Positions 46,254-56,500 of a DNA stretch of 64,000 nt are shown here, in pieces. The stretch is from positions 77,095,955-77,159,954 of the forward strand of contig NW_026262581.1 in the NCBI RefSeq assembly GCF_021869535.1, given 5' to 3'. The stretch comes from Mytilus californianus (taxonomy: Eukaryota; Mollusca; Bivalvia; Mytilida; Mytilidae). The notes beneath the pieces were generated by a model. The model searched no databases. It saw only the letters and a program-made list of their open reading frames with translations, and was not told the origin of the DNA. How positions within the stretch are numbered: position 1 is the first letter of the stretch; each line of letters opens with the position of its first letter. Both the position numbers and the translations under genes were made by a program.

Positions 46254-46519
46254 TTAGGGGCCTCGATGACCGAGTCGTCTGAGTAGTCGAACTACTGTAT
46301 CACTAGCCTGTCAACACTGAGGGTGTCACTGTGAGTTCGAATCCAGCACGTGGCAGGTGCGCTCGATTCCAATCTTTATTGACTAGGATTGTCAGTTTTC
46401 CTACCGAATGTCGGTGGTTCTCTCCGGTATCCTCTACCAATAAAAACTGACTACCACGAAGTGACATTAGGGCTGAAAATGGTGTTAAACACCAATTTAT
46501 CAATCAATCAATCAATCTT
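46254..46519 (+). mobile_element. Complete tRNA-derived SINE with target-site duplication
   Basis: The head has an A-box-like TGACCGAGTCGTCTGAG (from about 46267) and a B box GAGTTCGAATCC (46333-46344). Then comes a central domain with TGTCGGTGGTTCTCTCCGG (46409-46427), GGTGTTAAACACCAA, and an (AATC)n tail (46499-46518). Flanks carry ATAACATTT as a 9-bp target-site duplication (46245-46253 and 46520-46528), so both ends are precise. Confidence 0.88.
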
Positions 46520-47033
46520 ATAACATTTACGGTACCAATTCTACCTCACCAGATGCGCATTACGACAATTAATGTCTCTTTAGTGAAGCTCGAGGTCAAA
46601 ATATTTGAACATAAAAAACCTAACTTTAGAGTAAAGATTCCATGCAAAACTTGAACTGTATCCTGGAAAAAATTGTTTAAGACAAATTGCCACGTCTCAT
46701 GTTCCATTTATCATATGAAAAATGAGAGCCCAAAACCGGATTAAGGAAGTTCGCTCTTCTGGTTCAAAATAACAAACCGGGATGCGGTATTCTAGTACGT
46801 AGATGAAACCGGAAGCTATTTATCTAAACGCACGTAAGAACACCTTTATCGTTTTAGAAGACCCCATACATTTAAAAGTATCATTTATCAACACATTAAG
46901 AAGAAGAAGAATCCTATTAAATATCTAACAGGTCAACCTTTAGAAGTAGTAAATAAGCAAACTGGGGAATCTCATTCAAAATTTGTACGATCACGGAAAA
47001 TAATTGAATTAAACTAGATTAAAAAAGTACATA

Positions 47034-47480
47034 AAATTGAGAATGGAAATGGGGAATGTGTCAAAGAGACAACAACCCGATCATAGAGCAGACAACAGCC
47101 GAAGGCCACCAATGGGTCTTCAATGCAGCGAGAAACTCCCGCACCCGGAGGCGTCCTTCAGCTGGCCCCTAAACAAATATGTATACTAGTTCAGTGATAA
47201 TGGACGTCATACTAAACTCCAAATTATACACAAGAAACTAAAATTAAAAATGATACAAGACTAACAAAGACCAGAGGCTCCTGACTTGGGACAGGCGCAA
47301 AAATGCGGCGGGGTTTAACATGTTTTTTGAGATCTCAACCCTCCCCCTATACCTCTAGCCAATGTAGAAAAAACAAACGCACAACAGTACGCACAGTAAA
47401 ACTCAGTTTAAGAGAAGTCCGAGTCCGATATCAGAATAGGAAACAAAAGAAAATAAACAAAATGACAATAATGACAATAA
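47034..47480 (-). mobile_element. Retroelement family 2, 3'-end copy (antisense)
   Basis: Plus strand starts TTGAGAATGGAAATGGGGAA, with AGACAACAACCCGATCATAG, CCTGACTTGGGACAGGCGCA, and CAACCCTCCCCC. An inverted copy of the same family follows at 47530-48046. Confidence 0.78.
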
Positions 47481-47529
47481 GCTGGCATGTCAGTAACTGC
47501 TAGTAGTCTGTTGTTAATTCATGTTGATC

Positions 47530-48046
47530 ATTGTCATTTTTCTTAGTTTCTTCTGTTACCTACTCTAACATCGGACTCGGACGCACTTCTTTTAAACTAA
47601 GTTTGACTGTGCGCATTGCCGTGTGTTTATCTATTCAACATTGGCTAGATGTACAAGGGGAGGGTAGAGATCTCACAAAACAGGCCGTACTTTGACCTAT
47701 AATTGTTTACTTTTTACACATTGTGACTTGGATGGATAGTTGTCTCATGCCACATCTTTTTGTTTATATTAACCCCGCCGCATTTTTGCGCATGTCCCAG
47801 GTCCAAAGTCAGGAACTTCTGACCGTTGTTAGTCTTGTGTGTTCTTTGGGTTTCGGAGTCTAGGGTGACGTCCATTTCTCCGCTAAACTAGTATAGGCCA
47901 GCTGAAGCCCACCTCAGGGTCCTTGATTTTCTCGCTGTGTTGAAGACCCATTGGTGGCCTTGGGCTGTTTTCTGCTCTTTGGTGGGGTTGTTGTCTCTTT
48001 GACACAATATCCGTTTCCATTTTTCCATTCTCAATTTTATTGAAAA
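47530..48046 (+). mobile_element. Retroelement family 2, 3'-end copy (sense), interrupted
   Basis: Sense counterpart of 47034-47480, ending CCATTTTTCCATTCTCAATT. Interrupted at about 47680-47768 by a family 1 terminus, which splits GATCTCA... from ...AACCCCGCCGCA. Confidence 0.78.
47680..47768 (+). mobile_element. Retroelement family 1 terminus nested in family 2
   Basis: GGCCGTACTTTGACCTATAA ... GACTTGGATGGATAGTTGTC TCATGCCACATCTTTTTG, about 89 bp of the family 1 3' end, inserted in the same orientation. Confidence 0.75.
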
Positions 48047-48544
48047 ATGATAGGTCCGTGTCCTTGGTTTTGAGATATAATCAACTAAAAAATTTGCGGG
48101 AAATGATTCTCTCTAGATTTTTCATACATTTGACATTGGTACCTTTTTTTTCAAAAACTATGAAAAAATAGCAAGGATTTTATAAGATTTTCAAAACTAT
48201 ATGTTACAGAACTATGAAAAGAAAAGTAAGGGTTAGCGGGAATGATTGGCACTACATGGATAAAAAAGAGGATTCCGAAATCTGACAAAAAGTCAAAAAC
48301 AAGAGTAGCGAACATCCTTAAGGCATCTATAACATTATAACGGAACCAAAAAAGGTAAGCTGACATCAATGGGCCAATCAAAATTATAAGTCGAAGGAGG
48401 ACAGCCAACAAAATATGTCCCAAATGAAAACTATGGCGGACAATAGGTTACAGAACACTACACACAAAACTAAACATTGGGCCACTCGAATCAAATAAAC
48501 ATCGGTGATAAACTCCGGTGCTCCGGAATTATATCAGCCGAAGA

Positions 48545-48921
48545 ATAACAAGAAGCACGCCTGTATCGCTCACCTTGTGCCATGAAAAAAATGTTAGTCT
48601 GCTAATGAAGATCTCTAATTACACATTATTTTGTAGCTGATCTTTTTTACAACTATAGCTCCTATAGATCTATCTATTCTATTTTCAGTTTAGATAGATC
48701 TTCACATGATGATCATTTTTATATTTAACACGTTTAACATAGGTCCTATAGTTTTCAAGATAACAGTCACTGTGAGAAGTGGTAAAAATCTAATTTGAGG
48801 GACAATAACTCCATAGAGGATCTTCAGATTACTCCGGGCTGAAATTTTTCGGGCAGATGGAACTGCTTAATGCAATTTAAACCCTAAACGTAGCTCCTAT
48901 AGTCACGTAACAACAGCCAAT
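48545..48921. other. Repeat-like region, boundaries unclear
   Basis: AAGCACGCCTGTATCGCTCA CCTTGTGCC at 48551 resembles the terminus of a further dispersed element. A microsatellite-like ACGGAT/ACGAACGACGG stretch at 49367-49389 may be its other end. The assignment is weak. Confidence 0.3.
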
Positions 48922-48924
48922 AGA

Positions 48925-49010
48925 TATACGAAGATGTGGTATGAGTGCCAATGAGACAACTCTCCATCCAAGTCAAAATTTATAAAAGTAAACCAATATA
49001 GGTCAAAGAA
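48925..49010 (-). mobile_element. Retroelement family 1 terminus, 86-bp fragment
   Basis: ACGAAGATGTGGTATGAGTG CCAATGAGACAACTCTCC through ATATAGGTCAAAG, antisense. Confidence 0.75.
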
Positions 49011-49514
49011 TTGCTCAAAATGATTTTTGGGGCAATAACACCAAAAAGGGGCCAAACACTTTCTTAAATTTTCAGCAGTAGATAGAATTTTTAGTCAGCT
49101 GACCATTTTAACCACGTTTATCCCTAATGGCTGCAGTCACTGAGGTATCCTTCAAAAACTGCAATTTGACCCGTTTGTTATATTTCAAGCCATGGTGGCA
49201 GTGTTGGTTGATCAACCTGGACTCCAAAGAAACAACCATTATGGTAAACATCGTATAGATGTAACAGACAATCTATGTAATTAATTCATTGAGTGGTTTC
49301 AGCTAGGGGAAGATTTTAATCAATGAAAGGACATAATCTTTAAAGAAAAGTTTACGGATGACGGATAACGAAGGACGAACGACGGACGTCAAGTGATGGA
49401 AAGTCGAAGGGAATTATGTTCATGTGTGACAAATATTTCTTTTAACGGCTACCGTAATCGGCAGTGTATAGTACGCACTGAGTTGTTTAAGATCGTAAAA
49501 AAAAAACCGACTTC

Positions 49515-50097
49515 AAAGGAGTAGGTCCAGTAAGACCCCTTTTTGGCCCCAAAATATAGCAGTTTTACAAAATTGTTAAAATGTAAACTTTAAGTTATTT
49601 ATTGGTAAGAAGAATGCTTCTGCTACATGAATATGGGCTGTATTTGACAATACAATGCACATATATCGGGTACTAGCATCCTTTAGCCAGGCTAAATTAC
49701 TGAAATCTTCACAATTTTAGCATTTTAGTTAAATTTTAGACGGTTTCCGTTTAAAATGAAAGTGGCCGCATTTGTGTTCATTCTTAATATTGAAATGTAA
49801 GTTGTATTTGATGATAATACATAACATATATAAAGGTTGAGGATGAACACGGATGCGGCCACTTTCATTTTTGACAAAAACCATCTGAAAAGTGACATTT
49901 TTGGCTTATTTAATATATTTTTCATATTTAAGCTTGAATCGGAGCGTTTTTAATGAGTAAATCAGTTAAAATCTTTCACATAAACTAATAGAATCAATTG
50001 AAATAGACACTTTAGTGTTGAAAAAGTGTCCAAAATCCTTTGTCATATGAACCTGCAATTTGAGGCCAAAATCGGCCCTTACCGGACCTACTCCTTT
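49515..50097. mobile_element. Foldback-type TIR element
   Basis: Termini AAAGGAGTAGGTCCAGTAAG (49515-49534) and its inverted copy (50078-50097, 19 of 20). A second, internal inverted repeat sits near the middle (49756-49781 with 49843-49868, 24 of 26, loop 61). No coding capacity. 583 bp long. Confidence 0.85.
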
Positions 50098-51249
50098 ACA
50101 TTCAGAAAGTTATATTAGCTACTCCCTTGTAAGCAGCAACTCTCTAGGAAAAGAAATACCGATATGAAACGCAAGCTCCGGAATACCCTATCAACCGGGA
50201 GAGACATACTCCAAGTTTTGCTACATATAGAAAGTTCACAATGGGGAAATTCATCTCTTTTATCTTAGAGATTAGTTCTAAATCCGACCCTAACTGTTGA
50301 TTTCTAAATGCAAGACCAGAAAGGAAATGAAATAAACACCTTATAAATTTCGTAAGTCCCAAACGCCGGATTAACCTTCAATAGGAAAGCTCAAACCAAA
50401 ACACTTGAAAACCAGGTATGCCACGTAAATACGCTGCAACGTTAGGAGCTATATGACCAAAAGAGGACCAAAACAGAAAAAGCCAAATTCATCTAAGGTT
50501 AATTTTACCTGAGTTGGAACCTTAATTTCTTAATTCATGAACGGGGAATGTTATAAGTCATGCCAGTGCCGAAGCACTGACTATACTATGGTAGTATCAT
50601 TCATTCAAACTTCAATGAGATAGATGCATTCAAGTTCCCAAACTATGAATTATTCAATGAAAGGACATATAAAAGCCTTTTTGAAGTAAAACATGAAGGC
50701 ACTAGCATGGCGACGACAATGTGAAGATGGACGGGATGAAAACATTATGCCATACGCAACTTCGTAGCATGGGGTATAAGATTATAAGACATTTATTGTG
50801 CATGATAATGACACAATTTATTGTAGGGATTAAGGTTTGTTTCCTACACAAACTGTTATAGCATGGGGCAATTTTAATATAACAAAGATAATATCCATAT
50901 ATTATAACTTTTCATTTATTTTGCTAGGACAAATGAAAATGGGACAGAACATGACAGTAAATAATAGATGTTTGCTATAAGGAATACCTCTTCTATGCTT
51001 TTGAAGAAAGTCCAAATATTTGTGGCAGTACCATGCAAGAGCTGACTTAACTGTAAAAAACCTGAACAGGCTCCTAAAAGCCTGAATGCTCACCTTGTAG
51101 GCCATGTGAGCTAAAAAATGTAATTTATCAGTAAATTCATATATCTGTATACCCAACAAAAAGAGTAAGGAGATACCAAGGGGCAAATCAAAAACCATAA
51201 GTAAGAAAAAAGAGAGACAAAACTATCACAGAAGGAAAAAATGTGGATT
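50098..51249. other. Intergenic repeat debris
   Basis: Hairpin-like ends resembling those of the pearl-like elements occur at about 50750-50779 (CATACGCAACTTCGTAGCAT GGGGTAT) and about 51089-51113 (GCTCACCTTGTAGGCCATGT GAGC). These are probably remnants of additional families. Confidence 0.4.
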
Positions 51250-51272
51250 GTGTCCACATGTGGACACAGATG

Positions 51273-52380
51273 ATGCCCCCGCTTGCATATCATATAGTTA
51301 TAAAGGGACATAACTGAAGAACGGTAAAAGTGACGCTACCCAAATTTGAACCTGATCTGAGTTTTGTGGTAATAAGCATTGTGTGTAAGTCTCATAACAT
51401 TTGGTTGAGGCAAACTAAAGTTAGAGAACGGAAACAAACTAGAACGGTTGTGTATAAGTTTTACAACATTTGGATGAGACAAACTAAAAAATTCAGCAAT
51501 TTTTATGTTTATAATGGGACATAACTCTAGAATGGTAAAAGTGTTGCCACCTAATTTCGTACTTAATCTGTATTATGTAGTAATTAGCATTGTGTATAAG
51601 TTTCATAACATTTGGTTGAGGCAAACTCAAGTTAGAGAACTGAAACAAAAAAAATGTACTTGATCTTTACTGAGTTTTGTTGGAATGAATATTGTGTATA
51701 GGTTTCACAATCTTTGGCTGGGGAAAACTTCAGTTACAGAATGGAAACTAAAAAATTTTGCAATCTTTCTATTTATAAAGGGGCATAACTCAATAATGGT
51801 TAAAGTGACACTACCCAAATTCAACTTGATCTGTGTTTTATCAGTGGTAGTCAAAATTAAACATTGCATTGTATAAAGCATTGATTGTAGTTGATTCAAC
51901 TATAATCATGGTCAAAGGAAGATAACTCCAATTTTAAAAATATATTATATAAACTTGATATTTAGAAGAAAATAAAAATTTTGCAATTTTTCCTTTTATA
52001 AAGGGGCATAACTCTAGATCGGTTAAAGTGACACCACCAAAATTCAAACTTGATCTGTGTTTTGTGGTAATAAGCATTGTGTATAAGTTTCATAACATTT
52101 GGTTGAGGCAAACTTAAGTTAGAGAACGGAAACTAAAAATTATGCAATATTTCCTTTTATAAAGGGGCATAACTCTAGATCGGTTAAAGTGACGCCACCA
52201 AAATTCAAACTTGATCTGTGTTTTGTGGTAATAAGCATTGTGTATAAGTTTCATTACATTTGGTTGAGGCAAACTCAAGTTAGAGAACGGAAACCAATTT
52301 CGGGACGTACGTACGTACGTACGTACGTACAGACGGACAAGGGTAAAACTTAATGCCCCCTCCGGTACGGCGGGGGCATA
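51273..52380 (+). mobile_element. Pearl/Helentron-like element, first 3' end
   Basis: 5' end ATGCCCCCGC (51273-51282) is complementary to the outer arm of the 3' hairpin (TGCCCCCTCCG-gta-CGGCGGGGGCA, 52354-52378). Between lie tandem cores with ~161-bp spacing (AAGGGGCATAACTC at 52001 and 52162), then (ACGT)n (52305-52330) and ACGGAC. An 18-bp perfect palindrome lies just outside at 51250-51267. Confidence 0.82.
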
Positions 52381-53507
52381 AAAAATTGTACATTATATTA
52401 GTTTTGAGGTAATGAATATTGTGTATAGGTTTCATAATGTTTGGTTGGGGCAAACTTAAGTTACAGAATGGAAACTAAAAATTTTGCAATCTTTCGATTT
52501 ATAAAGGGGCATAACTCAATAATGGTTAAATTGACACAACCCAAATTCAACTTGATCTGTGTTTTATCAGTGGAAGGCAAAATTAAACATTGCATTGTAA
52601 AAAGCATTGATGGTAGTTGATTCAACTATAATCATGGACCAAAGGAAGTTAACTCCAATTTGAAAAATTACTTGAATAATGACATTGATATTTTTAGAAA
52701 TTACATTTAGTTAAGACAAACTGAAGTTAGAGAACGGAAACGAAAAATTCAGCAATTTTTTCATTTGTTAAGGGGCATAACCTTAGAACGGTAATCAAAG
52801 TGCTTGTAAGCACTGAATGGTAAAGATTGCTTAAATTGATCAGTAGGGAGTAAAATTATATATTGCATTGTATAAAGCATTGGTTGTAGTTGATTCAACT
52901 ACCTTTATGCACAAAGAAAGATAACTCCAATTTTCAAAGAAGACTTTAAAATATTTTTAGAAATGAAGGGTAACAATTGCTTTAATTTATCAATGGAAGG
53001 CAAAATTAAACATTGCATTGTATAAAGCATTGATTGTAGTTGATTCAACTATAATCATGGACAAAGGAAGATGACTCCAATTTTAAAAATGACTTGATAT
53101 TAAGAAAAAAAAAAGGAGAAAAATTTAACAATTTTTCCATTTGTAAAGGGCATAACTCTAGAATAGTAAAAGTGGCTGCACCAAAATTCAAACTTGATCT
53201 GTATATTGTGGTAATAAGCATTGTGTATAAGTTTCATAACATTTGGTTGAGGCAAACTTAAGTTAGAGAACGGAAACGAAAAATTTAGCAATTTTTCTAT
53301 TTGTAAAGGAGCATAACTCTAGAACGGTAAAAGTGACGCCACCAAAATTCAAACTTGATCTGTATTTAGTGGTAATAAGCATTGTGTATACGTTTCATAA
53401 CATTTGGTTGAGGCAAACTAAAGTTAGAGAATGGAAACCAACTTTGGGACGTACAGACGGACAAGGGTAAAACTTAATGCCCCCTCCGCTACGGCGGGGG
53501 CATAAAA
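52381..53507 (+). mobile_element. Second, 5'-less pearl-like array with its own 3' end
   Basis: The same core family resumes directly after the first 3' hairpin, without a second 5' terminus. It ends in the same ACGTACAGACGGACAAGGGT then TGCCCCCTCCG-cta-CGGCGGGGGCA hairpin (about 53481-53505). A subset of units carries an extra block (TTGCATTGTATAAAGCATTG ...GTTGATTCAACTA) at about 51865, 52585, 52870 and 53020. Confidence 0.8.
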
Positions 53508-56500
53508 ATGTGAACAGGCAAACAAAAGTCTACAAAACATCCTAGGAACATACTGGCCAACAAATGCACCTCCAAAAAAAAGGGGTTGGGTTGGGGTGAT
53601 AAGGTTAACTCAGGTTCTCCAAGAGGATAAGCACTTCTAGATCTAATGGTATGAATTTTATAAGTTCCTCATGACCAGTAAAAATCAGGTGATGGTTCGA
53701 ATTCAGAGGGTGTGCTCAACATATTTCTGGCAAACATCTGGTCAACATTGGGGGAATGCACATCATGGAACCCCTTACATTTCCCCTGAATTAATCAGAA
53801 AACTGAAGGTGACATTGCTCACACATGAGAATCCACAATTCTTCAAACAGTTATATAATTTACAAATAATACAGTTTTGGGATGGAATGAAGGGACTGAT
53901 GGATTGGAATAGCTTCTAGTGGACTCTTTAATGATGACAAGGGAAAATCAATAAACAGAGGAAATCTTTGTAAAAATTGGTTTTATTACAAATATGATGA
54001 GAACTTACACGTTTAACATTATCTAGAATATCTAACTCTTAGATGGATAACAATCCTCTCAGCATGTCAAGGGAAATAACCCATGATAATGCCGGTTAAA
54101 TTTATGTTAAATGTCAGCAGAAAAAAAGCAATACCTTTTATATTTTTAAGTTAAAACATAATGATTTAAATACAAGATAAAAGAACATTGTCAGAAATAT
54201 AAATATTATACTATCTGTAACAATACTGATTTCATCTAAAGGTGTTATGTCTTAAAACAATGTTGACTTTTAAAAATAGATTTAAAATAGATTACCTCAA
54301 TACCACTTCAATTACACTATACACAGATAAATTAGAATAAGACTCCATTGTATATCTAAAACTATTTACTTAAAAACTAAGAATTAGCATTTGACAAGGA
54401 ATCTAGAAAGATTTAGGAAATTTGACTTATTAATACAAAAGTTTGAACTATTTTTCCTGCTTTTTTTTAACACATTGGCATGTATCATGTTATAAATAGC
54501 TTTGTATAACAATACTACCAATAAAGCAACAATCATGTTCTAAAAACAATAAAAATGTTATATTATTATCAATGACAATATGAATATTTAATGACAGAAT
54601 CAGATATAATGTCTGGCTCCTCTGGAGTAAAATACAGATATCGAATCTAGAATAACAGTTTTTAAAAAAAAAAATTTACACTTCAAATGTCTTATAAATG
54701 GCTTATATTGACAAAATACAACATTTATTTTTAGTTGTTTATTCTTAATAAATCTCTCATTTTGTAAATATATTTTGAACTAGTCTGCGTGAGCACTATC
54801 ACTCCAAATTTAAGTCTTTTTGCAGTAGTTTTTACTTTCAGTGCTGAAGAAAAGGATTTAAACAGAACCCTATCCTGCAAAGGACATTAAAAATTTGCTT
54901 TGTAAGTTTAAAAAAATATTAAAATTAAAGTACATTATACAATAAAGGTAGAGGTATGACAAGAGCTATTATTTGGCTTCTGAAATTACTAAAATAAAAT
55001 TCATCAATCCTTTGAAAATAAGATTTGTTTTTGACAATAAATGAAAAGAATGATTTAAATTGGACGCTTCAGTTCTAAAAAGTTGATTCAAGGTCAGAAA
55101 CAGTAACGCATATGACCAAACATGGCCATTGTACACATAGTTTTTGATACAATGAGTAAGGTCAGCCAAGGCCTGACCCAAAAAGATATTTTACCCTCAT
55201 TAACATCTTTGTATAAGACAGCTTACAGTTATATATCTTTTCAGGTTATACCTTGGCTCATTTCTAAATATATCACTTAAAATAAAAAAAAATTGTTCAA
55301 GGTCATAAAAATGAACTTAGTTGATCTATATGTCCATTGTACACATACTTTTTGGTACATTAGTAAATTTATTCAAGTCCTTACCCATAAAAGATATTTT
55401 AATCTCATTAACATCTTTGTATAAGACAACTTCCAGCAAAAATTTCTTTGAAGGTAATGCCTTTGCTCATTTCTAAATATTAATGACAAATTATCAAAAT
55501 GAGGCTATTTTGGAAGTTTTTACAGATTAACCCAAATGACAAGAAAGATGAAGCCCCAACACATGAATATTTGACACAATTCAAAAGTAAAAATACTGAT
55601 GTCTTGTGAACATGTGAAAGATGTTATTTGAATAATTGATAATAATTTTTGACTTATGAATTCAAGGGGCCAAAAAGTGGCCTTATCATACCTTCTCCTT
55701 TGGCATATCCCTTTCCAAGAAAATAAAAAAAAATAAAATCCTACAACCATTTCTACAATCTAATAGTAAGCCAAGTCAGACATTTATAACATGTAACATC
55801 TAAAAACAATACAGTATATACATGTATAATGTATGTATCTAATGAGATGTCAAATCAATTTATAGAAATCATTAAATATTCATAATATCACAATGAACTA
55901 GTTTCAATCTTGTATGTACAGAACAATTAGGCTAAAGGTAAAAATATCAAAATCTAACATATACACACATAAATGGTGTTAAAGGGAATGGAATACTTGG
56001 CCATGTAATGGCTCAAACACTTCTCTTCACATAACATTAATGATTCATCATACCAACACATTTTAGCAATTTTCAACTGGTCAATTTTGTTTCAGGTTTA
56101 GTAGCTTGGAAAGATAGGAAAAGCATCTAAAAGTCATGCAGCTATTTATTGAATTGACATATAACATACAGACATATCTTTTTAAAAACTACTTATCTTA
56201 AGGCTGATAAGAAGCAAGACAGATAGGCTTCTTCCACTAAATTGAGAAAAATGTTTTTACCCAAATAAGGGTAAAGTAACTCCCCACTTATTTAGAAACA
56301 CTTCTTTTTTCATCAAAAGACTTAGGCATAAACAAAGCTAGAGTGGTTGCTGTTTGAATCATTTTCTTTGCAAAATATAGCCAAATTTCACTCGAACAAA
56401 GTTTAAACCATAGCTTACATAAATCATGTTTAAATGCATAATAATTTCAATACATCAAGTATGATCTGCACTACTCCAATATTAATTAACTTCATACATT

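Noticed and set aside
53671-53919. 82-codon plus-strand ORF
   Set aside because: No recognisable domain, no splice or promoter support; lies at the edge of a repeat array.
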